In this document: one piece after another, positions 33,527 to 41,541 of the stretch
Numbering within the stretch: position 1 is the stretch's first letter
How the letters are laid out: each line of letters starts with the position of its first letter
Virus record (IMG/VR): IMGVR_UViG_3300025669_002088
Span: 1 to 64,000 of that record
Reading direction: 5' to 3' (one strand)
From: a virus
DNA: 64,000 nt
Translations under genes and position numbers: made by a program
The notes under the pieces: model-generated
What the model was told of the DNA's origin: nothing
Seen by the model: only the letters and a program-made list of their open reading frames with translations
Databases searched by the model: none

Positions 33527-33698
33527 CCTGAAAGTCAGAAGGCACAACCCCTCTTTCAAGGAGGTGCCGTTCAAGAGTGGCATAGTCCACATGAGGAAGG
33601 GGACGGCGGAACGCATCACGAATACGCCTTCCCTCAGGTGTCCTGATAGGGATGTTTTGAAGGTTTGGCCCCTTTTTCCGGTCCCCTGTTTTTCCCAT
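33501..33698 (-). CDS. 65-aa protein resembling the motif A region of family A DNA polymerase
   Basis: GPNLQNIPIRTPEGRRIRDA and then VDYATLERHL closely follow the polymerase I signature (PNLQNIPxRxxxGRxIRxAF...VDYSQIELR), including the catalytic Asp of motif A. The rest of a polymerase is absent: the frame starts at 33698 right after the preceding gene and ends 65 codons later. It is either a fragment left by gene loss or a small functional peptide. The start is ATG, overlapping a GTG. Confidence 0.65.
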   Translation of the reverse strand: MGKTGDRKKGPNLQNIPIRTPEGRRIRDAFRRPLPHVDYATLERHLLERGVVPSDFQGSSPRPTE

Positions 33699-34222
33699 CA
33701 CCTAGTCCTTTTCGTTTTCCGGAAGAGCGTGAGCCGTGGCCCTACAAATGTCCCGCAGGATCCCTCGGAGCACTTTGGCTTTGTTGTCTGCTTGTAAGGC
33801 CCTGTTCAGGGCCTTTTCCTGTCGATCCTTTTCCTGTACCCTGTCTGCTGTGGCCTTTGCCCGAATTGCCCGCTTTTCCGCTGACCTTATAGCTTCCACC
33901 ACTATTGTTAGCGCCACATCGAGTGGTTCAGAGGGAAAGGGAACAGCGCACTGGACATGCTCATAGTCCCAACCCTCGTACTCGTAACTTCCACGAGTAG
34001 TGAGCAACTCCAGAGCAGCCTCAGCGTCCCCTTCTGACGCCTTCTGCGCCAGTTCAAAATGTTTCCTTCTGGTCTCCCAAATCTTGAGGGACTGCCTGTC
34101 ATTTTGCAGTGCTCTTAGGTAGGGGTTGTGCTGGGCGTCCACAGCGAATTCCAGAGAACGTGTTTGGAGGTCGGAACGGGTCTCCTCGGAAAGGCTCGAA
34201 GGCTCTGGCCCTGGGTCGGGGT

Positions 34223-35733
34223 CCTTGACAGTACCCAATTTAGTTGCTAAAATCTAACTATTCCTGCTTGAAACAAGAAGCAGAGGTCAGTAAATGAAGT
34301 GTCGCATCTTCCGACTTCACAAGGACACCAACCGATCTAAGATCGATAAGTTGGAAGCCCTGCACAAAGCATATGTCAAGTACGTCCGTATCTGCGTACA
34401 GACGATGCTCAACCAGCAAACCCTCAACCTCCCGAAAGCCGCCAAACAAACGTTCTTCCCACGGGCTACTGATCTTACGTCTCAAATCGAAAAGATCGCA
34501 CGAGACCATGCAATTCAAATCGTAAGTGCTTGGGCCAAAGCTACTTACGCTCGTAAATTAAAGCCGACTATCACCAATCTCAAGCATGACGGTACCCTCA
34601 CCGATCAGGACGCCAAAGCACTCTGTGTCATCGGGTTGAAGTCCATCAGCAAGCCATGGGAGTTCATCACCCAAGACCATCTCGATGCTTATCACACCCT
34701 GTTGGACACCTACGGAGGCAACAAGCCTATCGTAAGGGACAACCTACCCATGAGGTTGTCAGAAATGACGGCTCGATTGGAAGACACAACTAAAGCTCCT
34801 TTGGGGGGTTTTTGGCTGAGGGTGTCCTCGTTGGAAGCTCGGAAATCCGTCTGGTTGCCTCTTGTTGGGAATCCTTACATCCAGCAGGCTGATCAGGTTA
34901 ACAAGGGGATATCAGCCCGTAAAACCAAGAAGGGGTTCTGGCGCTTTGAGGCAGTTAGCAAGGCTGAGTGGACCATTCCTGAAGCACAGGAAGATTGGCC
35001 TAAGTTGGGTGTGGATGTGGGCTTGAACGTGCTTGCAGCTACTTCAGATGGCGTGACCTATGGTGAACACGTCAAACCTAAGTTCGACAAGCTCTACGCT
35101 CGTGTCAGAAATCTCCGAGCAAACCGCCAACGACAGGACCTGAAGGACAACAGCCCAAAGTTGGATCACCTTGAAAGCAAGCTGAGTGGGTTGATCAAGA
35201 CAGAAACGGGTCGTGTAGTAAACACCCTTATCGTCCGCCATCCTGAGACAGTGTTCGTGGTCGAGGATCTCGACCTTCGAGGTTGCCGAGGCCAAAAGCG
35301 GTTTGCTTACAGGGCGTTACAGACCAACTTGGAGAGAAAAGCCCCAACAGAGAAGGTGAACCCGGCTTATACGTCGCAGGAGTGCCCCTCCTGCGGTTAC
35401 ATTCATCGAGGCAACCGAAGTTCAATAAGGTTCCATTGCCGCTCGTGCGGTAGGAAGGCTCACGCTGATTGGGTGGGAAGTTCTGGTGTGCTCAGACGTT
35501 CTGAAGACGAACACATCAAAGCTGGCGATCATCCAAGAGGTGTAAAACGAGTGCTAAGAGAGCGATTCCGTGTTAAACGGACCAGTTCCTTGGGATTCGG
35601 GCGGAAGGAGCAACCGTCATTCGAGCCCTTACCGTTGGGCCAGAGGCTTACTACCGTTGGATCAGAGTCATTTGGCAGCGGCACAGCTTCAAACTTGATG
35701 CCTGTTACATTCCAGCAGGTTTTAAGGAACGGT
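34223..35733 (+). mobile_element. IS605-type element with tnpB and no tnpA (1511 bp)
   Basis: The left end starts CCTTGACAGTACCC, preceded by GGGGT. The right end is TTTTAAGGAACGGT, followed by ACCAGTG. Both ends match the two 350-bp elements in this window. There is no target duplication and the cut follows GGGT, as expected of single-strand IS200/IS605 transposition. The 3' part of tnpB plus the right end is conserved in the minis and probably encodes the omega-RNA. With no tnpA here, movement needs a transposase elsewhere. Confidence 0.88.
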
Positions 35734-35802
35734 ACCAGTGTCCATCAGCGAACCGCCTGTTCACCACCTGGATCATTGCAGCCTGAGCCATCTCGTCCGT
35801 AG
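34294..35802 (+). CDS. tnpB: TnpB RNA-guided endonuclease
   Basis: TnpB cuts DNA guided by an omega-RNA from its own 3' end, helping the element persist. RuvC residues are intact: LGVDVGLNVLAATSDG (first D), VFVVEDLDLRG (E), and a CPSC/CRSC zinc ribbon followed by RKAHADW (last D). The conserved core ends at about residue 410. The frame has no stop before the right end and runs 69 nt into the interrupted gene, giving 502 aa. That tail is probably a by-product of omega-RNA conservation. The start follows AGAGGTCAGTAA. Confidence 0.9.
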   Translation: MKCRIFRLHKDTNRSKIDKLEALHKAYVKYVRICVQTMLNQQTLNLPKAAKQTFFPRATDLTSQIEKIARDHAIQIVSAWAKATYARKLKPTITNLKHDGTLTDQDAKALCVIGLKSISKPWEFITQDHLDAYHTLLDTYGGNKPIVRDNLPMRLSEMTARLEDTTKAPLGGFWLRVSSLEARKSVWLPLVGNPYIQQADQVNKGISARKTKKGFWRFEAVSKAEWTIPEAQEDWPKLGVDVGLNVLAATSDGVTYGEHVKPKFDKLYARVRNLRANRQRQDLKDNSPKLDHLESKLSGLIKTETGRVVNTLIVRHPETVFVVEDLDLRGCRGQKRFAYRALQTNLERKAPTEKVNPAYTSQECPSCGYIHRGNRSSIRFHCRSCGRKAHADWVGSSGVLRRSEDEHIKAGDHPRGVKRVLRERFRVKRTSSLGFGRKEQPSFEPLPLGQRLTTVGSESFGSGTASNLMPVTFQQVLRNGTSVHQRTACSPPGSLQPEPSRP

Positions 35803-35892
35803 TGGCATCATAGTACAGGTCCCCGTGCTTTTCCCTGAAAACCAGTAGACGTCCGGTTACGGTCGATTTGTCGGTCATTGAGAACCTCCGTC

Positions 35893-36055
35893 GTGTGTAC
35901 CGACCAGCTTATTAAACTACCACTCAGTCGGTGGAATTGAACCACACCTTGGCTTTATCAGAGCCACGCTCGAACACGAGCTACGACCTTGTAGTAGGAC
36001 TGGCTACCTACATCTTCGGTTTATCAGACCGCTGTTCTAGCCGGTCGGTACACAC
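35893..36055 (-). ncRNA. tRNA-like structured leader with two tRNA-Ile-type anticodon arms
   Basis: A 16-nt outer stem (35893-35908 with 36040-36055, one mismatch) encloses the region. On the minus strand two hairpins carry the loop CUGAUAA (anticodon GAU): CGGU-loop-ACCG and UGGCU-loop-AGCCA. The second is followed by GUGG-UUCAAUU-CCAC, a T-arm, and preceded by GUAGCUC-GUGUUC-GAGC, a D-arm with a short loop. Overall it resembles tRNA-Ile but lacks a clean acceptor stem. It starts near the predicted transcription start of the promoter at 36059-36084 and is the leader of the interrupted gene. Confidence 0.5.
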
Positions 36056-36058
36056 TGT

Positions 36059-36084
36059 CTACTCAGAGAGGTTCCGAGATGATC
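36059..36084 (-). promoter_or_regulatory. Element-specific promoter motif ahead of the tRNA-like leader
   Basis: Minus strand: GATCATC - 12 nt - TGAGTAG. The predicted transcript begins almost exactly at the outer stem of the tRNA-like structure. Confidence 0.75.
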
Positions 36085-36124
36085 CCTTTTGCTCGGTACG
36101 GTAGAGAAACACAGGAGGAAGACC

Positions 36125-36442
36125 ATGCCGGATATTCACATTCTCACAGCAACAGACCACACGCCGGAACAGGTTCAGGCGTTCCGGGACGAGGTCGCCA
36201 AAGCCTCGCAGGATCCTGACTACATCGTGGTCACCAACTTCGACGTCACCCTACAGACTGTAGAACAGCAGGAGGGGATGGTCCCCCTGGTTACTGCGGA
36301 GGGAGCCGACGCTGACGAGTTGGAGGCCCTGATGAAGGATTTGGACAGGGCGAGGAAGGATCCCTCCTACATCGTCGTGACCCATCTGGACGTCTATGTT
36401 GTCCACCTTCCGGTCCTGCCGCCAGTACCCACCACGGACTAA
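36125..36442 (+). CDS. Acidic hypothetical protein upstream of cas3, 105 aa
   Basis: The ATG at 36125 follows CAGGAGGAAG. The protein has two similar halves: DYIVVTNFDVTLQ and SYIVVTHLDVYVV, each preceded by an acidic helix (a duplicated small alpha/beta unit). It lies 36 nt before the cas3 promoter motif on the same strand. The position would suit a regulator or inhibitor of the CRISPR system, but nothing in the sequence proves it. No family recognised. Confidence 0.65.
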   Translation: MPDIHILTATDHTPEQVQAFRDEVAKASQDPDYIVVTNFDVTLQTVEQQEGMVPLVTAEGADADELEALMKDLDRARKDPSYIVVTHLDVYVVHLPVLPPVPTTD

Positions 36443-36477
36443 CTCGACACATCTGACGAGATCCCAGTCCCCCAATT

Positions 36478-36503
36478 GATCATCGCCGGTCTTCCCCGAG
36501 TAG
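36478..36503 (+). promoter_or_regulatory. Element-specific promoter motif upstream of cas3
   Basis: Plus strand: GATCATC - 12 nt - CGAGTAG, 22 nt before the cas3 ATG. This puts the cas operon under the same promoter family as the other genes of the element. Confidence 0.75.
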
Positions 36504-36525
36504 CTGTGTGTATAGGGGGGGACAG

Positions 36526-38886
36526 ATGCCCAACTGGAACCGAATAGCCCACAGCGCCAGCAAAGTAACCGGCAAGGTCCAAACGATGGTGGAACATCTG
36601 TTGGGGGTTGAAGCGCTGACTCTCCGTTTCCTGGGCACCCACTTCCCACCCCAGCACGTCAGAGAGGTTTCTTTCGCCAGCCGGGGGCATGACATCGGCA
36701 AATACAGTCCCCTGTTCCCTGATGTACTGAACGGGGTAGCCCGAGGGGTGCTGGATCATTCCTCACCTGGAGCCTGGGTTGCTTACGACCGAGGATCCCT
36801 CCTCGCTTCCCTGTTGATCGCCGGACACCATAGGGGTCTGCCGGATTTCTCACGCGTCTATTTGGGGTGTGTCCTACGCCCCTCTGCACAGCCGATGGGT
36901 AGCGGGACTCATCCTAACCCCGGTGTCTTCCATGTCTATCCGGGGCCAGCGAAAGACTTGTTGGTTCCCCTACGTGAGGATGGCATCGAGCTTCCTGAAA
37001 TCAATATAAATGATGATGAGACCTTCTTTTCTTTTTCTGAACTGGTGAAAGGCTGGCAGTTGTCCATTGCCAAGGGCTTGGATGTCCGAATGGCCTTTTC
37101 TGCGCTCGTTGACGCCGACTTCCTGGACACCGCCGAGCACTTCAAACCAGGGCGCACCTGTCCCAACCCCCCGTTGGACGCCGGTCTCGCCCTTGACGTT
37201 TTGAACAAATACATCGACGGCCTCAGTGCCAAGAGCAAACGCAGCGATGGTGCTTCCCCTGTGGTGCAACAGGAACGGGACCGTCTACGACAGGACTGCC
37301 TCAGAGCCGCCCAGGGGCCTCCAGGACGCATTTTGACCTGTACAGCCCCCACCGGTGTAGGCAAAACTCTAGCGCTGGTCTCGTTCGCCCTGGCGCACTG
37401 TCAGGCCCACCAACTTAAACGGGTGATCATCGCTGTACCCTACAAAAGCATCATTCAACAGACGGCGAAAACCCTGAAGGAGCTTTTCAAGGACCGGGCC
37501 TTCGGTCCCCACTTTGTGTTGGAGCATCACACGGACGCCACGCAGTGGGTCGAAGAGGAGGATCTCCAACAGGATGGTAGATCAAATGAGATTGACCGAC
37601 GAGGGCTCACTGAAAACTGGGATGCACCAATCATCCTCACCACGAACGTTCAACTATTGGAGTCCTTGTTTTCCAATCGGCCAGGGAGATGCCGGAAACT
37701 CCACAACATCCAGGACTGCGTGATCATTTTTGATGAGGGCCAGTCTTTGCCCAGCCACCTTATGCTCCCCACAATAGCAATGCTCGACCGACTCAGCCGT
37801 CAGTATCAGGTCACGGTGGTGTCTGCCACGGCCACCCAGCCTGCCTTCCAGAGCATCCTGCCTCAGGTAGAAACACTCGTGGGGGAACCGCTCCAGCCCT
37901 ACGAGGAGATTGCCTCCGCCCCCGTAGCCTCGGCCAAGGCGATGGTCCGCAACAAGTTTCACTGGCCGCACAACGACGACGAGAGGTGGACCTGGGCGCA
38001 GTTGGCTGACCGGGTGTGTTCGGAAAGGATGTCAAACCTCGTGCTTCTCAACAGGAAGGACCATGCGGAAGCGGCCTGGAGGGAAATACAGACACGGTGG
38101 GGGGCGGATCGAGCTATCTATTTGACTTCCAACCTGTGTCCAGCCCACCGGAAGGGGCTACTCAAAGAGGTGGTTCGTCGGTTGAAGACCGTTGGGGACT
38201 ACTTCGTTCTGGCAGCTACTCCTTGTGTGAACTCAGGGACGGACTTCGACTTCAACAGGGGCTTCCCGGCCATGGGACCGTTGGATGGGACGGCACAAAC
38301 CGCTGGGCGGGTAAACCGGGAGGGCTTGCGGGTACTAGGGGACATCTTCGTTTTCCGCCCGGACGTTGAATACAAGGACATGTTCCCGCATGACGAGTGG
38401 TTCCAGGCTGCTGCCCGGATCACGGAGCGGTTCCTCCGGCGCTACGGACAACGTCTCGACCCGACGAACCCGGAAATCTTGACCCAGTACTATGAGGCCC
38501 TCTATCGGGAAGCAGGGCTAGATCACCCGGCCACCAAAAAGATCATCGAGGCGTACCAGGAGGGTTCCTTCGAGAAGGTCAGTCGACGCTACCGGGTCAT
38601 TCCCGACAAAGGGGTCCAGGTCGTCGTTCCCTACCTGGAAGGAGGGTGTGGGGAGCAGTACAGGAAACTCAACAAGGAGCGGCCCACCCGGAAAAGCTTC
38701 CGGATGTGGATGAACCGAGCGGCCCTGCTATCGGTCTCTGTTCTGTCACTGAAGAAGGATCACCCCCTCTGGCTCAGCCTTGACCCCGTCACGCTGAAAA
38801 GGAAGGACGGCTCCATCACCGAAACGGGCTGGTACATCTGCACTGACCCAAGAGCCTACCACCCGGAACTTGGGCTGGTGCAATGA
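36526..38886 (+). CDS. cas3: Cas3, CRISPR type I helicase-nuclease (HD plus DExH)
   Basis: Cas3 is recruited by Cascade and shreds target DNA. The 786-aa protein has an N-terminal HD domain: VEHLL, SRGHDIGKYSPLF, LDHSSPGA and IAGHHRGLPDF, all metal ligands visible. The SF2 helicase has Walker A APTGVGKTLAL (about 275), DEGQSLP (motif II), SATAT (motif III) and GRVNREG (motif VI). The ATG at 36526 follows AGGGGGGGACAG. Nothing looks inactivated. It heads cas3-cas5-cas8c-cas7. Confidence 0.95.
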   Translation: MPNWNRIAHSASKVTGKVQTMVEHLLGVEALTLRFLGTHFPPQHVREVSFASRGHDIGKYSPLFPDVLNGVARGVLDHSSPGAWVAYDRGSLLASLLIAGHHRGLPDFSRVYLGCVLRPSAQPMGSGTHPNPGVFHVYPGPAKDLLVPLREDGIELPEININDDETFFSFSELVKGWQLSIAKGLDVRMAFSALVDADFLDTAEHFKPGRTCPNPPLDAGLALDVLNKYIDGLSAKSKRSDGASPVVQQERDRLRQDCLRAAQGPPGRILTCTAPTGVGKTLALVSFALAHCQAHQLKRVIIAVPYKSIIQQTAKTLKELFKDRAFGPHFVLEHHTDATQWVEEEDLQQDGRSNEIDRRGLTENWDAPIILTTNVQLLESLFSNRPGRCRKLHNIQDCVIIFDEGQSLPSHLMLPTIAMLDRLSRQYQVTVVSATATQPAFQSILPQVETLVGEPLQPYEEIASAPVASAKAMVRNKFHWPHNDDERWTWAQLADRVCSERMSNLVLLNRKDHAEAAWREIQTRWGADRAIYLTSNLCPAHRKGLLKEVVRRLKTVGDYFVLAATPCVNSGTDFDFNRGFPAMGPLDGTAQTAGRVNREGLRVLGDIFVFRPDVEYKDMFPHDEWFQAAARITERFLRRYGQRLDPTNPEILTQYYEALYREAGLDHPATKKIIEAYQEGSFEKVSRRYRVIPDKGVQVVVPYLEGGCGEQYRKLNKERPTRKSFRMWMNRAALLSVSVLSLKKDHPLWLSLDPVTLKRKDGSITETGWYICTDPRAYHPELGLVQ

Positions 38887-38980
38887 AAAAGTCTGCGGAC
38901 AGGGGTTCCTTTTGCGACTTCATTGAGTAGTAAGAAGTGCCGCCGAAGAAACTCGGCTGGATAAACAGACGGAGGGACAG

Positions 38981-39652
38981 ATGAAAAAAGGTATGCTGCA
39001 CGGGTTGGAAGTGTGGGGGGACAATGCCTGCTTCTCCCGCCCAGAGGTGACGGAGCGGACCACCTACCCCATCCCAACCCACTCAGCCTGTCGGGGGATC
39101 TTCGACGCTATCTACTGGAAAAGGTCCGCCAACTTCTACTGGCAGATCGTCGGGGTAGAGGTTGTGAACCCGATCCGGTACATGGGGATCATGCGGAACG
39201 AGATGAAAGACAAGGTCACCCGCCGCACTCTTCAGGTTGATCTTACAACCCAGAAGCACCGGACCCAAAAGCACACCAGGACTCTCCTGGACCCCCGGTA
39301 CCGCATCTTCGCACGGGCGGTCTGCCGGAATCCTGATGGGAACACCAACGCCATCGACGCCCAATTCCGTCGTCGGGCGGAGAGGGGCCAATGTTTCCAC
39401 CAGCCCTTCTTAGGTTGCAAGGAGTTTATGGCCAACTTCCAGCTTGTCCCGGTGGATGAGCATGATCCATCACAGGGACTCGCAGACCTTCAGGTGGACG
39501 TGGGGGTGATGGTCTACGACACCTTCAATCTGCTGGTGCCCGATGGAGATCCTTCGGTCAGCGTGTTCCACGCACAGATCAAGGATGGGGCCGTGGCCTA
39601 CCCGGAGTTCACTGATAGTGCCGCCGTGTTCCGGCCAGGGGGTGCAGCATGA
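38981..39652 (+). CDS. cas5: Cas5d (type I-C), pre-crRNA processing endonuclease
   Basis: In type I-C, Cas5 replaces Cas6 and cuts the repeat hairpin to leave the 5' handle. The 223-aa protein starts MKKGMLHGLEVWGDNACFSR and has PIPTHSACRGIFDAIYWK, a Cas5d hallmark. The TQKHRTQKHT segment and the Tyr in DAIYWK match the Tyr/Lys/His set used for cleavage in Cas5d. Start preceded by GGAGGGACAG. It overlaps cas8c by ATGA. Confidence 0.95.
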   Translation: MKKGMLHGLEVWGDNACFSRPEVTERTTYPIPTHSACRGIFDAIYWKRSANFYWQIVGVEVVNPIRYMGIMRNEMKDKVTRRTLQVDLTTQKHRTQKHTRTLLDPRYRIFARAVCRNPDGNTNAIDAQFRRRAERGQCFHQPFLGCKEFMANFQLVPVDEHDPSQGLADLQVDVGVMVYDTFNLLVPDGDPSVSVFHAQIKDGAVAYPEFTDSAAVFRPGGAA

Positions 39653-41481
39653 GTGGTATCGGACAGAGCCTCCTCAACTATGCCGCACACTATATGCCCC
39701 AGCAGGCTCCGGTGGGGTACGAGTACCTGACCGTCGTGGAAACCGTAGTGTGCCTGACCCCGGACGGGAAGTACCAGGACTGTCACCTCAGGGACACCAA
39801 GACGGCCTCCCCGATCCTGACACCTCGGGTGCCCTCCAATTTGCTCAGGGCCACGCCCCCCAAGACTCACTTCTTCATCGGGTATGTCCCCCAGGTGTTC
39901 CCTCTCCTCGTGGCCGAACCGCACGACAACACCAAGAACGAGGTGAAGAGGGGCCTCTTCCTGGAGCAGATCAGAACGGTCATCAAGGAGGTTCCCTGCA
40001 CTCGGAAGTACCTGACCCCCATCCAGACCTTCCTGGAGGACGACGAGCAGGTCGCCCTTGTGGTTCAGGCTCTGACGAAGATGGAGGCAGACCTCAAGCG
40101 GGCTGTGATCTTCCAGACCGAGGGGAAGAAACTCGGCATCCCGTTCCAGGACAAGAAGGAATGGCGGGAGTGGTGGGCGACCTACCTTTCAGGAGCGGAC
40201 AAAAAGAAGAAGACCAGCGATAAGACGTTCCGCTGCGTCGTCACCGGGGACGAGATCACGAACCCCTGCCGCATCCATCCTGACGGCATTGCCTTCGGCA
40301 CAACGAAGACGAAGCTGGTTGCCGCCAAGCAGACCTCCAGTCACCACTATGGCCAGGAGTCTGGCCTCGTTGCTCCGATGTCAGACCAGACGGCGAGCAC
40401 AATGACCCAGGCTCTGGTTCATGCCGCCCAAAACGCCGGGACGGCCTTTGGGGATCTTCGAATCCTTGTGTGGGCTTGTTCCAGGGGAGAAACCCTTACG
40501 GGGAAGGCTGGACTGCTGGCGGGCCAAGGGCCGGTTCTTGAAGGGGGCGAGTGGACCCAGATCCTGTCCGACGTTATGTCCGACCTCTTGAACTCGGGAT
40601 TGACGGATGGGGAACTCCGGGGTGCCACCCGGAAGGTGAAGGAATACCTGGACACGGGCACCGGACCGGGAGGTGTCCTAGACATGGACTGCACCTTGGG
40701 CATCGTTTCTAGCAACGGTCCCCGGTTGGCTGTCCGGCACTGGGAGACTGGACCCCTGTCCGTCCTGTTCAAGAACATCTATCGATGGTATCAGGATATG
40801 ACCATCAGCAACAACCGCAATGACACGGGGATCGCCCGCCTTTCTGCACTCTGGCAGATCCTTTCCGCTGTCAACGGCCCAAGGGGCAAAGCTTCCGAAC
40901 TGGAGCGTGAGATGCTCGTTCAGGTAGCCCTGCGGGGCCAGTCGGTCCCAATGAGCATTGTCAAAAAGGCCCTGGTGCAGTTCCGGTCACAGTTGCACCT
41001 GTCCATCAAACCGTCAACCAACATGGGGATCGCTCCGGCATTGCCGGGAATCCTCAAAACCTTCATCAACAGGAGAGGGAACACCATGTGTGAAGCAGGA
41101 TTGAACAAGGACCACCCGAGTGTGGCGTACCAGTGTGGGCGGTTGTTGTCCGTCCTGTCCGAACTCCAGAGCCTCGCCATCGGTGGGAGGAACCCCCCGA
41201 TGGCCCTGGCTGCTCAGTTCTCGTCCGCAACGATGCAGAACCCGGCCCGTGCGCTGGCCCGGTTACTGCTCCGTTCCGAGAAGCACGTCAACAAGCTCGT
41301 CCGACAGGGAAAGGGATGGGCGGATCACAAACGGCAGGAGATCGTCGACCGCCTGCCCACAGACCTTCCGACCCGCCTCGGCATCGAGGATCAAGCTTTG
41401 TTTGCCATGGGGTTGCTCCACCAGCGCTCGTCCTGGAAGAAGCAGGACAAGCCCGCAGGGACACCCCCGATTAAGGCATAG
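39649..41481 (+). CDS. cas8c: Cas8c (Csd1), large subunit of type I-C Cascade
   Basis: 610 aa, normal for Csd1. The N-terminus has MSGIGQSLLNYAAHYMP and YEYLTVVETVVCLTPDG. The family-typical FRCVVTGDEITNPCRIHPDG (about 198-217) and the ARALARLLLRSEKHV region near the C-terminus are present. It recognises the PAM and holds the complex. In I-C an internal start can yield Cas11c; an in-frame ATG near 41087 (MCEAGLNKDHPSVAY), preceded by GGAGAGGGAACACC, is a good candidate. Confidence 0.95.
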   Translation: MSGIGQSLLNYAAHYMPQQAPVGYEYLTVVETVVCLTPDGKYQDCHLRDTKTASPILTPRVPSNLLRATPPKTHFFIGYVPQVFPLLVAEPHDNTKNEVKRGLFLEQIRTVIKEVPCTRKYLTPIQTFLEDDEQVALVVQALTKMEADLKRAVIFQTEGKKLGIPFQDKKEWREWWATYLSGADKKKKTSDKTFRCVVTGDEITNPCRIHPDGIAFGTTKTKLVAAKQTSSHHYGQESGLVAPMSDQTASTMTQALVHAAQNAGTAFGDLRILVWACSRGETLTGKAGLLAGQGPVLEGGEWTQILSDVMSDLLNSGLTDGELRGATRKVKEYLDTGTGPGGVLDMDCTLGIVSSNGPRLAVRHWETGPLSVLFKNIYRWYQDMTISNNRNDTGIARLSALWQILSAVNGPRGKASELEREMLVQVALRGQSVPMSIVKKALVQFRSQLHLSIKPSTNMGIAPALPGILKTFINRRGNTMCEAGLNKDHPSVAYQCGRLLSVLSELQSLAIGGRNPPMALAAQFSSATMQNPARALARLLLRSEKHVNKLVRQGKGWADHKRQEIVDRLPTDLPTRLGIEDQALFAMGLLHQRSSWKKQDKPAGTPPIKA

Positions 41482-41541
41482 TCTCTAATGGCCTAAGGTG
41501 GGCCTTAGAGTTGGATTAGGCATAAAGTGAGGAGAAGTATC

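Larger units (their letters stand above)
33702..35878 (-). pseudogene. 221-aa gene interrupted by the IS605-type tnpB element
   Basis: The 5' part (35734-35878) encodes MTDKSTVTGRLLVFREKHGD and ends RFADGHWY. The 3' part (33702-34222) continues PDPGPEPSSLSEETR and ends in a coiled coil (TADRVQEKDRQEKALNRALQ). Deleting 34223-35733 rejoins the frame exactly (666 nt). Precise excision would therefore restore the gene. Its own promoter (36059-36084) and tRNA-like leader are still intact. Function unknown. Confidence 0.8.

Noticed and set aside
34223-35733. That the tnpB element might be an IStron (self-splicing)
   Set aside because: The element is opposite in orientation to the gene it interrupts, so it could not splice itself out of that gene's mRNA.
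39543-40223. A 226-codon plus-strand frame across cas5 and cas8c
   Set aside because: Both cas genes in the other frames are well supported; this frame is Gly/Arg/Pro-rich without motifs.
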